A stretch of 64,000 nt of DNA from Schlesneria sp. (lineage in GTDB: Bacteria; Planctomycetota; Planctomycetia; Planctomycetales; Planctomycetaceae), in the NCBI GenBank assembly GCA_028291515.1, contig JAQGHU010000057.1, positions 62,001 through 126,000 of the forward strand, in the 5' to 3' direction. Below the pieces are notes generated by a model that saw nothing but the letters and a program-made list of their open reading frames with translations, made no database searches and was not told the DNA's origin. The translations under genes were made by a program, and so were the position numbers. Shown here piece after piece: positions 55,266 through 63,249 of the stretch (position 1 is its first letter; every line of letters begins with the position of its first letter).

Positions 55266-58064
55266 CTACTTCTCCTGTTTTTTCAACCCGAAGATGCTCA
55301 ACGCCCAAAGGACCGGAATGCAGCAGCCCAGGAAAATGACGTCTTGCACCATCAGACCTGCTCCCAGCCCCTTCGTAAAAGCACCAACACTTGCATGCAT
55401 GTAGTAGGTTGTGGGCCAAATCATCCCAACGATGCGAGCGTTGCCTTCCAGCGTCGAGACAGGCTGCAGCAAGCCGGAAAATTGGATAGTTGGAACAATC
55501 GTGACAATCGCAGTGATGAAGACGGCCGCGACTTGGCTGCTCGTAAAGGTCGAAATCAGCATGCCGATTCCAGTCGTGGCCGTCACATACAGCAGCGTAC
55601 ACAGCGTCAACATCATGAAACTGCCCTTGATCGGGACACCGAACAGAAATACAGCCATGGCCGCCAAAATGAAGAAATTGATCATACTGATCCCGATATA
55701 GGGAAGCTGTTTCCCCAGCAGGTATTCCATCCTGCCTGTTGGCGTTACATAAAAATTGATGATGGAGCCCAATTCCTTTTCTCGCACGATGCTGACGGCC
55801 ATCAGAATTGCCGGTATCAGGATCAGCAGCAGGGCCGGGACGCTCGGCACGATTGAGTAGATGCTTTGAAACGTCGGGTTATACATGTAGCGATCTTGGA
55901 ACACGGCCGTGTATCTCTTAGGGCCTATTTGCAATCCGTTGGCGGGATCCTTCAACATCCTGTTGTGGACCCCTTCTGCATACTGGCCAACCGTTTCGCC
56001 GCGGAATGTGTTGGCACCATCCACCTGCGCCAGAACCTCGGGTCCGGCTCCCTTGCGGAAATTTCTGCCAAAATTCGGCGGGATCTCAAGAACCATCGAG
56101 ATATCGTCGGCCTGCAGTCGCCTCAGGCCTTCATCGGCGGAACGGACTGGAGCGGTCGTGGTAAAGTATCGCTTCGAACCGGCGAACTCTTCGAGATAGG
56201 TCCGGCTTTCGAGGGACTGATCCAGATCAAACGCGGCATAGCGAATGTGTTCGACGTCGGTGGTAATTCCAAAACCGAAGACAAGCATCATCAAGGCCGA
56301 ACCGACGAAGGCGAAGGCCAGGCGCACAGGATCTCGCATGATCTGTACGGTCTCATTGCGTGTGTAAGCAAGAATCCGACTCAGGCGCAATTGAAGCCCC
56401 GATGGTGTCGAATGCGGTGACGGGGAAACCGTGGTTGCCGCCGCAGAAATATTGGAAGGTGATTTCTCCTTCGTTTGGTCTTTTTTCAAGGCTGCTTCGG
56501 CAATGGCATCTTCCATGTAGCCGATGAAGGCGTCCTCGAGATTGGTGGCACCGCGCGCTTCAATCAGCTTCTGCGGATCATCACAGGCCAGGACCCTACC
56601 TGCGTGCATCAGCGAAATGCGATCACAACGCATTCCCTCGCCCATGAAATGCGTCGTGACAAAGATCGTCACCCCTTGCTTCCGTGAAAGATCGACCAAC
56701 AGTTCCCAGAAACTGTCCCGCGCTACCGGATCGACCCCGGATGTCGGCTCATCGAGAATCAGAATCTCGGGTTCGTGCAGAACGGCGACGGCCAGTGAAA
56801 GCCGTTGACGTAATCCCATTGGCAGATCGGCAGCCAAGGCATCTAGATGAGTACCCAGACCAAATTTGTCGACTAACTCTTGGATGCGAGCTTTCGCTTT
56901 TTCAGGCGGTATGTGATAGAGGCGGGCGTCCAGAACGAGGTTTTGTCTTACGGTGAGTTCGCCATAGAGGGAGAAGGCCTGTGTCATGTAGCCGAGTCTC
57001 TTGCGGACTTCAATACTTCCCGCTTCGACCGACTGTCCAAATAGAGTCGCAGTCCCTTCCGTTGGAGGCAGTAGCCCCGTCAACATTTTCATGGTCGTCG
57101 ATTTGCCGCAGCCATTGGATCCAAGAAATCCAAAGATCTCGCCGCGCTCGATCGACAACGTGACCTGGTCAACCGCAGTGAAGCTACCGAAACGGCGGGT
57201 GAGCCCTTTAGCATCGATCGCGATTTCCGATTTCCCCGCTGGTCGCGGTGGAATGATCAATTCGGTATGCCCCATCCGCTTCTCTTCCGGCAGCAGGGCA
57301 ATGAAACATTTCTCCAGATCGCTCGTCCCTGTCCGTTCCATCAGCTCAGCCGGAGTTCCCGTCGCCAGAACGCGGCCAGCATCCATGGCCACAATCCAGT
57401 CCCATTTTTGGGCTTCATCCATGTAGGCGGTTGAGATGACCACGCTCATGCTCGGGCGACCGGCACGGATATCGTCGATCAGCGTCCAAAACTGCTGACG
57501 TGACAGCGGGTCAACGCCAGTTGTTGGCTCGTCAAGAATCAAGAGATCAGGTTCGTGGACGAGCGCACCGCAAAGTCCTACCTTTTGCTTCATACCGCCC
57601 GATAGTTTGCCTGCCGGTCGATCGGCGAACGGCCCCAGACCCGTGGCTTCAAGGAGTTCCCTCACTTTTGTGGGACGCTCTGCCGGAGAGAGTCCAAAGA
57701 GCTGGGCCATGAAATAAACGTTGTCGTAGACGCTGAGTTCCAAGTAGAGGTTCTTGCCCAGACCCTGTGGCATATAGGCAATCTGAGGGCAGACAACTCG
57801 CCGATGTCGGACGTCGCCGATATCCCCGCCCAGGACATTGACTCGACCCAACTGCATCTTTTTTGACCCGGCAATCAGGGCCATGAGTGTTGACTTGCCA
57901 ACGCCGTCTGGTCCGACGATGCCAACCATCAAGCCACTAGGAATGTCGAGGGAAATTCCGTCCAATGCTCGAGTCGCGCCATAGTGGTGAGTGACACCTT
58001 GAATGGAAACGACCGGCTTGCGAGTGATCGCAACGGCCGATGTCTGAGATGCGAGAGTCGACAT
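55266..58064 (-). CDS. RbbA-like fusion: two ABC ATPase domains plus ABC-2 permease
   Basis: A 932-residue protein. Domain 1 (about 20-265) has Walker A GPDGVGKST, signature LSGGMKQ and Walker B LLILDEP. Domain 2 (about 285-520) has GSNGCGKST, a changed signature LPMGLRQ and ILILDEP; the change is typical of this family's second domain. Residues about 560-930 are an ABC-2 permease with VSIVREKELGSIINFYVTPT. The layout matches RbbA (YhiH), once described as a ribosome-associated ATPase but here clearly in an export operon with HlyD and YhhJ-like partners. GGGGA precedes the ATG. Confidence 0.9.
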   Translation of the reverse strand: MSTLASQTSAVAITRKPVVSIQGVTHHYGATRALDGISLDIPSGLMVGIVGPDGVGKSTLMALIAGSKKMQLGRVNVLGGDIGDVRHRRVVCPQIAYMPQGLGKNLYLELSVYDNVYFMAQLFGLSPAERPTKVRELLEATGLGPFADRPAGKLSGGMKQKVGLCGALVHEPDLLILDEPTTGVDPLSRQQFWTLIDDIRAGRPSMSVVISTAYMDEAQKWDWIVAMDAGRVLATGTPAELMERTGTSDLEKCFIALLPEEKRMGHTELIIPPRPAGKSEIAIDAKGLTRRFGSFTAVDQVTLSIERGEIFGFLGSNGCGKSTTMKMLTGLLPPTEGTATLFGQSVEAGSIEVRKRLGYMTQAFSLYGELTVRQNLVLDARLYHIPPEKAKARIQELVDKFGLGTHLDALAADLPMGLRQRLSLAVAVLHEPEILILDEPTSGVDPVARDSFWELLVDLSRKQGVTIFVTTHFMGEGMRCDRISLMHAGRVLACDDPQKLIEARGATNLEDAFIGYMEDAIAEAALKKDQTKEKSPSNISAAATTVSPSPHSTPSGLQLRLSRILAYTRNETVQIMRDPVRLAFAFVGSALMMLVFGFGITTDVEHIRYAAFDLDQSLESRTYLEEFAGSKRYFTTTAPVRSADEGLRRLQADDISMVLEIPPNFGRNFRKGAGPEVLAQVDGANTFRGETVGQYAEGVHNRMLKDPANGLQIGPKRYTAVFQDRYMYNPTFQSIYSIVPSVPALLLILIPAILMAVSIVREKELGSIINFYVTPTGRMEYLLGKQLPYIGISMINFFILAAMAVFLFGVPIKGSFMMLTLCTLLYVTATTGIGMLISTFTSSQVAAVFITAIVTIVPTIQFSGLLQPVSTLEGNARIVGMIWPTTYYMHASVGAFTKGLGAGLMVQDVIFLGCCIPVLWALSIFGLKKQEK

Positions 58065-58089
58065 GGCATAGGTCCCCGACGCATCACAG

Positions 58090-59184
58090 TTAAGGAGTTA
58101 CAGGTTGAGACTTCTCTTCCCCTGTACTGGTCGCCGTAGACGGAGGGTCGACCTCAGGCTCCTTCTTCAAAATCGCGGACACTTCTTCCGGCTTCTTGGG
58201 GGGGGCCACAAGATCCTGTAGCCAGTTCGGCCACACGGCATTGGGATCGACTTTGACATAGCTCACGCCGCGGACCCCCGTTTTAATCCGCTCAATGTAA
58301 GCCGTTACCAGTTCGTCGGGCACCCGAACCTTGATGCGGAACATCAACTTGTCGCGTTCGCTCCGTGTTTCCACTTGTTTGGGGGTGAACTGAGCTTCAG
58401 GCGAAACGAAACTAACGAATCCGGCGGCGGCTTTGCCCGGAATATGGTCCACTGTAACTCTTGCTTCATCGCCAATCTTGAGACCCGATGCCTGATTCGC
58501 CGGAAGGAAGATCTCCATGTAGACGTCTTCCAAGTTCACCAGCGTTAGCGCTTTGCCACCGGCAGCCAAAACTTCGCCAGTTTCTGCCAATCGGTAGAGA
58601 ACTCGTCCTCGAACCGGGGACGTCAGGATCGCGTCGTCAATCATGGTCTGGATCGTTGCCATGTTTCGTTCTGCGACTTCGACCTGTTGTTGAGCAGTTC
58701 GCAGACTGGCGTTTGCTTCCTCGAGCGACGCCTTCGTGACCTTGGCCGCCGCAGTCCGACGATCAAGGTCTTCCTGCGTATTGACCTTCTTGTCGAAAAG
58801 TTTGCGTGTGCGCTCCAGTTCGGTCTGGGCCAGTTCGGCCTCGCTCTCACGGCGGACGATCGTCGATTTGCTGGCGGCGGTCCGCTCTTCCGCTGCGGCA
58901 ACCGAGGCCTTGGCTTCAGCGAGTTGAGACTCCAGAGTGGCGGTGTCCATCCGCACCAGCACATCTCCTGGCATCACAAGTTTTCCCTCGTCGACAAGGA
59001 TCTCTTTAACTCGAAGAGCTTCCTTCGCCGCGATATCGACCAGCTTCGCCTCGATTCGGCCGTTACCGTAGGCAATTCCCTTCGGAACGGCGGATTGTGT
59101 TGACTGCCAGACTTGAAAGCCCACGAACCCGGCGACAGCGAGAACTGCCACCACGACGAATCGACCGACGGATTTTTTCGACAT
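58090..59184 (-). CDS. HlyD-family periplasmic adaptor (YhiI-like)
   Basis: A 364-residue membrane-fusion protein with an N-terminal anchor (about 8-25). The biotinyl-lipoyl half (VKEILVDEGKLVMPGDVLVRMD), a long alpha-helical hairpin (about 80-170, LAEAKASVAAAEERTAASK) and the beta-barrel (PVRGRVLYRLAETGEVLAAGG) are in the standard order. It should link the inner-membrane ABC permeases to an outer-membrane channel; no TolC homologue is in the window. The start at 59184 is chosen because it begins at the anchor. It is the first gene of the export operon; 25 bases to the next. Confidence 0.9.
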   Translation of the reverse strand: MSKKSVGRFVVVAVLAVAGFVGFQVWQSTQSAVPKGIAYGNGRIEAKLVDIAAKEALRVKEILVDEGKLVMPGDVLVRMDTATLESQLAEAKASVAAAEERTAASKSTIVRRESEAELAQTELERTRKLFDKKVNTQEDLDRRTAAAKVTKASLEEANASLRTAQQQVEVAERNMATIQTMIDDAILTSPVRGRVLYRLAETGEVLAAGGKALTLVNLEDVYMEIFLPANQASGLKIGDEARVTVDHIPGKAAAGFVSFVSPEAQFTPKQVETRSERDKLMFRIKVRVPDELVTAYIERIKTGVRGVSYVKVDPNAVWPNWLQDLVAPPKKPEEVSAILKKEPEVDPPSTATSTGEEKSQPVTP

Positions 59185-59395
59185 CGATCTGCACCCCACC
59201 TCAAAATGCGGAAATGACGGCGACCTTTCAAACACTCTATCGTTCTATCAGTTTGAGAAACAGCGACTAGTTTCCCCACAAGTACGAGGGCCAAAATTGC
59301 ACGTTGAGCTGCACGACCTGCAGAGAAAACCGAGGCGAGAGCGACGATGATTGAAGAAGGAGAAGGTGAGAATCGCCCCCCCAGCTGAAAATGCG

Positions 59396-59420
59396 AAACG
59401 CCCTGTAAAACAGGGCGTTT
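59396..59420 (-). terminator. Perfect hairpin beyond the tRNA-like fragment
   Basis: AAACGCCCTG and CAGGGCGTTT pair over ten bases around a five-base loop. It lies 27 bases past the 3' end of the tRNA-like fragment on the minus strand, where tRNA terminators are found. Only a short T run ends the stem, and the hairpin reads the same both ways. Confidence 0.6.
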
Positions 59421-59435
59421 GCGTACCGTTGATGA

Positions 59436-59480
59436 CGGCTGATCAGCGGAGAGGCAGGGATTCGAACCCTCGGCTGATCA
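59436..59480. repeat. Ten-base direct repeat flanking the tRNA-like 3' segment
   Basis: CGGCTGATCA occurs at 59436-59445 and again at 59471-59480 in the same orientation, 35 bases apart. The two copies bracket the T-arm and acceptor part of the tRNA-like fragment. A duplicated target or recombination by-product is possible; chance is not excluded. Confidence 0.5.
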
Positions 59481-59495
59481 TAAAGCCGCTCCGTC
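59448..59495 (-). tRNA. tRNA-like 3' fragment (T arm and acceptor strand only)
   Basis: On the minus strand AGGG-TTCGAAT-CCCT at 59456-59470 forms a T arm with the GTTCGAAT invariant bases, followed by CCTCTCC like the 3' strand of an acceptor stem. No CCA is encoded. A hairpin CGGCT/AGCCG precedes it, but its loop has eight bases, so no anticodon can be assigned. The matching GGAGAG occurs 130 bases away at about 59577, too far for a normal tRNA, and no D arm is seen. It is best read as a remnant or integration scar beside the recombinase gene; a functional tRNA is unlikely. Confidence 0.4.
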
Positions 59496-59591
59496 TGGTG
59501 TGTTGCAGCGCAAAGGCGGCTTGCACCAGAGTGTTACGACTAGAGTTCAATGGGCAGCAATAAGCAGGATTCTCTCCTGTTGTCATCAACA

Positions 59592-59608
59592 TTGTCTCAC
59601 TGAGACAA
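59592..59608. promoter_or_regulatory. 17-base perfect palindrome upstream of the recombinase gene
   Basis: TTGTCTCA, a single central C, and TGAGACAA form a perfect odd-centred palindrome 36 bases before the recombinase start codon. This is the size and shape of a dimer-binding operator or a recombination crossover site. The recombinase's C-terminal helix-turn-helix segments make self-regulation possible, which is inference. Confidence 0.6.
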
Positions 59609-59620
59609 ATGCTTTCAAGC

Positions 59621-59642
59621 GGCACCTCCCTTAGGAGGTGTC
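59621..59642 (+). promoter_or_regulatory. Hairpin that sequesters the recombinase ribosome-binding site
   Basis: CACCTCC at 59623-59629 pairs fully with GGAGGTG at 59634-59640 across a four-base CTTA loop; one G-T and one G-C pair extend it to nine. The right arm contains most of the AGGAGG Shine-Dalgarno site (59633-59638) of the recombinase start at 59645. Folded RNA would hide the site, so translation may be limited until it opens. Confidence 0.65.
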
Positions 59643-59644
59643 CT

Positions 59645-62167
59645 ATGTCTTCTCAAGACTCTCATCCAAACGATCTACAACCCCGCGCCCAGCGGAAACG
59701 CAAAAGGAGTTCTGCTGAACGCGGCTTGGCCTCGGACAGCGATCTGGCCGACCTAGCTAGCGTGTACCTTGAAACTCAGCATCGCCTTTGGCCGGAACTC
59801 GTCAAGAAAGGTATTGTTCCAGCCAAGTCGGAAGGCGTCATCCGCCAAATGGTGGAACAGTACAAGGAGTGTCATCAAGGTCACCAACTCGATGCATCCG
59901 CAGTTGCTAACCAGTATCGTGACTTACTCATCAAATTGGCCGCTGCCTACGCCCGATACAGCTGCGATAACAGTTCCCCAACCTCGATTGTCGACCAAGT
60001 TGTCAACGCACTGGAGAAAGCGCATGAGCATGGTCGGTTCATCCCTTGGGAATTTATCTTCACTGATTACTCCGTAAGCGGTCTCGATTCGGGCCGTCTT
60101 GGCTATCTGAATTGCAAGTCATTGATCAACGATCCGGGGAAGTCAATCGACACAGTTTACATCGACGACTTTTCTCGTGCCTCCCGTGATTCGCTGGAAT
60201 GGTGGAGGCTCGGCTGGTTTTGCAAACGAGTTGGAATGCGGATGTTCGGGGCTTCCGACGGCTTCGATCTATTTTCTCCCAACTGGGACATTTTCATCAC
60301 AATTTATGGCCTGCTGAGTCGGCTCTTCATTCGCAACACACAGGAGAAAGTTGCTCGCGGCATGAAAGGGGCCGCACGAAGAAAGACTTGCCTGGGGAGG
60401 CCACCGCTGGGCTTGACTCGCAAGGCCGTACGAGGCGCGCAAGGCGAACCCGTTGTACGCGGCAACGGTAAGCCATTGTTTACATGGGAGATCGACCCAA
60501 TTTCGCGCCAGATCGTTGAATTGCTGTTTCACCTCTTTGTCGACCTACGCCTGTCGGCCTACCAAATCTCTAAGCAATTCAATCAACAGAAAATTGATGG
60601 GACGGATACTTGGTCAGAGTCAACCGTGAAGAAGATGCTCTGGAACCCCGCTTACATTGGAGTTTTCATTTGGAATCGAACGCGTCGAGAATACGACTAC
60701 GAAAAAGAGAAGTTTGTCAAAGTTCGCAATGCTCGAAGCGAATGGATCGTCAACTATGCGCCGGAAAAGGCCATCATCCCGATGGAAAAATGGCGAGCTG
60801 CTCGTCGATTGCTTGCTCAGTCGAAACGAAAACCAGGCTCGCCTAAGCCCGTCAGCCGCAATCAAGCACGCTCGACAACACTTTTCAGCGCGACGCTATT
60901 CTGTGCCTACTGCGGTCGAGAACTGACCTTGTATCGCTCTGCGGGCAAGTACAAGAACATGTTCTGTCAGAATGGCCGGGGAAGTGTGCATGGATGTGAA
61001 CTCTGCACATCGAAGAGTACACGAGTTATCGAAGATTGCTTGCTGGGCTTTCTCCGGGTGGCGGTGCTGACAGAGACGGCGATCGACGAACTGGTTGTCC
61101 GAGCAAACGAACACCTGAAGACTCTTGCGGCCACGCCGAAGATCGATGCTGCTCCAAATCGATCCAAGATCGCTTCATTGCAAAAGAAGATCGACTTTTT
61201 ACATCAGCGGATCGAGATCCTCACTGCGTCGGAAACTGAGCTTTGCGAAGGTTATGAACGACGGATCAAGCAACATCAAAAGGAGATGAATGAATTAAGG
61301 AAGCAAGTGAAGGCGGCTGACCAGGCAAATATGGCGGTGCCGACAAAGCTATCGAAGAAGAGTCTGCGATCGTACCTGCCGGAGCTTCGAGCCATCTTGG
61401 ATCAGGAAATCCCTGTCGCAGCAGAAGCTATTCGGAAGTTGACCGGGCCGATCTCGATTCGACAGGAACCGATTCCCGGTAAGACACACGGTGCCCGTTG
61501 GATTGCCACGTTTTCCCCGGATTTACTCGCCTTTTTGCGTCACGTCACGCGGGGAAAGGATTATCCAGATTCCATTACTTTGGAGTTCCTATGTCACGGA
61601 ATCTGGACAATTCCCAAAAATGAGGTTGAGACGATTATTGAGCAGATTCCACGATACGAAGAGCTGGCACAAAAGTTTAGAGAGCTTCGGAACAAAGGCG
61701 CGAGCGTCCAAAGCATCGCAGCCGCCCACGGTCTATGTTGGGACCAAGCGAAGATGGTTTTACATTTTGCGGAGACAGGAGAGAGACCGAAGTGGCCCAA
61801 AAAGCAGAAGAAGATCGCTACGACGCGACAACAAGTGAACAGGGAGAAATACAAGTCGATCTGCGCCGAGGTCAAACACCGAAGAGCTAAGCAAGAAACC
61901 TTCACGAAAATTGCGCAAGAACTAAATGCTTGCGAATCGACCGTTCGGCGGGCTTGGGACCACGTGCATCTGAATCAGGTCAAAGATGCAGTCGCAATCG
62001 GAGCTACGCCCGACCGAGGTAAGAGTCCAAAGATTCCAGAAGCGAAAATTTGCGAATTGCATGATCTATTGAAAGGGGACAAACTTTCCGTAAGGGAAAT
62101 GGTCAGCAGAACAGGACTGAGTCAATCGACGGTTCGTCGTGAGAAGCAACGGATCAAAGATAGATAA
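59645..62167 (+). CDS. Large serine recombinase with C-terminal helix-turn-helix tail
   Basis: An 840-residue large serine recombinase. The catalytic domain (about 95-255) has ARYSCDNSS with the nucleophile serine, then YIDDFSRASRDSLEWW with the arginine pair. A recombinase domain follows (GRPPLGLTRK to NPAYIGVFIWNRTRRE), then a zinc ribbon (FCAYCGRELT to GCELCTS) and a coiled coil (about 510-565). The last 160 residues hold three helix-turn-helix-like segments (GASVQSIAAAHGLCWDQAKM; TFTKIAQELNACESTVRRAW; SVREMVSRTGLSQSTVRREK). This tail is absent from typical phage integrases of 450-700 residues. The start is fixed by AGGAGG. It probably moves the island it lies in. Confidence 0.9.
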   Translation: MSSQDSHPNDLQPRAQRKRKRSSAERGLASDSDLADLASVYLETQHRLWPELVKKGIVPAKSEGVIRQMVEQYKECHQGHQLDASAVANQYRDLLIKLAAAYARYSCDNSSPTSIVDQVVNALEKAHEHGRFIPWEFIFTDYSVSGLDSGRLGYLNCKSLINDPGKSIDTVYIDDFSRASRDSLEWWRLGWFCKRVGMRMFGASDGFDLFSPNWDIFITIYGLLSRLFIRNTQEKVARGMKGAARRKTCLGRPPLGLTRKAVRGAQGEPVVRGNGKPLFTWEIDPISRQIVELLFHLFVDLRLSAYQISKQFNQQKIDGTDTWSESTVKKMLWNPAYIGVFIWNRTRREYDYEKEKFVKVRNARSEWIVNYAPEKAIIPMEKWRAARRLLAQSKRKPGSPKPVSRNQARSTTLFSATLFCAYCGRELTLYRSAGKYKNMFCQNGRGSVHGCELCTSKSTRVIEDCLLGFLRVAVLTETAIDELVVRANEHLKTLAATPKIDAAPNRSKIASLQKKIDFLHQRIEILTASETELCEGYERRIKQHQKEMNELRKQVKAADQANMAVPTKLSKKSLRSYLPELRAILDQEIPVAAEAIRKLTGPISIRQEPIPGKTHGARWIATFSPDLLAFLRHVTRGKDYPDSITLEFLCHGIWTIPKNEVETIIEQIPRYEELAQKFRELRNKGASVQSIAAAHGLCWDQAKMVLHFAETGERPKWPKKQKKIATTRQQVNREKYKSICAEVKHRRAKQETFTKIAQELNACESTVRRAWDHVHLNQVKDAVAIGATPDRGKSPKIPEAKICELHDLLKGDKLSVREMVSRTGLSQSTVRREKQRIKDR

Positions 62168-62387
62168 GGATTTCCTAAATTGCTACAGTTTCATTCGCTT
62201 TGTTTGCGAGATTAGCCGCCCCGAAAGTGGTAGGCACCGTCGGGCAATTTTCTTGGTCCAGGCTCTCCAGTTGTCTCGGGGAACTTGGACCAGGTCATCT
62301 ATTCGGGCAGCCAAGACTTCTTCACGGACGAGAATGACCTTCATTCCGTTGCATCGATTATGTGTCGACATTGATTGGGGAAAAACT

Positions 62388-63089
62388 ATGGGTATCTACC
62401 GTCGAGCATTTCATCGCATTGGTTACGAACTTGACCAGATGCGCGAGTACGTGTTGACCGTCAGTGGTGCTTTACGGACGGTTCATGAGCGGCACGTGAA
62501 AGAGATTCGCGAACGAGCCAAGTGGATGGACCCGGACGAAGCCCAAGAGTTGTACAACGACTCGGCAGAAGACGACATCAGTCTGGGTGACCTGTTCCCG
62601 GCTCTCAGCGCGAGTTCAACGCTTGTGGCAATCATGTCGTTTTTAGAGCATCAGCTCGTTTACATTTGCAGGGAGGTTGAATCAGCCAGGACTGGAAAGC
62701 CTTCGAGTTTCAAACCGAAGAATCCAGTCCTGAAGAACTGCGTCGATCATTTGGGCAAGTACGGCATTACCGTTTCGATGGCCAATCCAGAATGTGCAGC
62801 AGTGACCAATCTGCAAGAGACCCGCAATGCCATAGTTCATCAGCTGGGCGAACTTGATTACGACGAGGTGACCCAAAAAAAGGATCGTGGATTCAAGGTG
62901 TATTCGTTCCTTAATGGAAGAAGTGATGCGAAAGTAATTGAGCAACACTTGGAAGGGCCTCTCAAGATTGTCCTGACACACCCGTTCTGCCTGGAGGCAA
63001 TCGAAGGAGTTCGCAATTTCCTGAACCAGATTGTCGCCCTGGTTCCAAAGGGATTGTACAGCACGCTCAATGATGAACGCGACCGATAA
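62388..63089 (+). CDS. Protein with HEPN-type RNxxxH motif, possible RNase
   Basis: A 233-residue, mostly helical protein. The segment LQETRNAIVHQLGEL contains RNxxxH, the metal-independent RNase motif of HEPN domains, and the preceding TLVAIMSFLEHQLVYICREVE matches the helix that packs on it. The match rests on motif and helical content only; no closer family is recognised. GGGG with suitable spacing precedes the ATG at 62388; the frame is open to 62139. HEPN proteins are common in defence and toxin systems. It lies between the recombinase and a convergent HNH nuclease. Confidence 0.7.
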   Translation: MGIYRRAFHRIGYELDQMREYVLTVSGALRTVHERHVKEIRERAKWMDPDEAQELYNDSAEDDISLGDLFPALSASSTLVAIMSFLEHQLVYICREVESARTGKPSSFKPKNPVLKNCVDHLGKYGITVSMANPECAAVTNLQETRNAIVHQLGELDYDEVTQKKDRGFKVYSFLNGRSDAKVIEQHLEGPLKIVLTHPFCLEAIEGVRNFLNQIVALVPKGLYSTLNDERDR

Positions 63090-63249
63090 CCACCATCTTC
63101 AGTCGGTGCGAACTGATCTCACGAGAACTAGATCCCGGTCCACAGCTAGGATGGATTAATGTGGCTCGGGGGATGCCTATGAATGCAAGAAGCCCAATTA
63201 AGGTTGCTGCGGCGCGGCACAGGATAGTCCCGGAAGATTCGGTATGAGT

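Noticed and set aside
59448-59577. Complete 130-base tRNA gene with long variable arm
   Set aside because: No D arm or seven-base anticodon loop can be drawn, and the acceptor match covers only six pairs.
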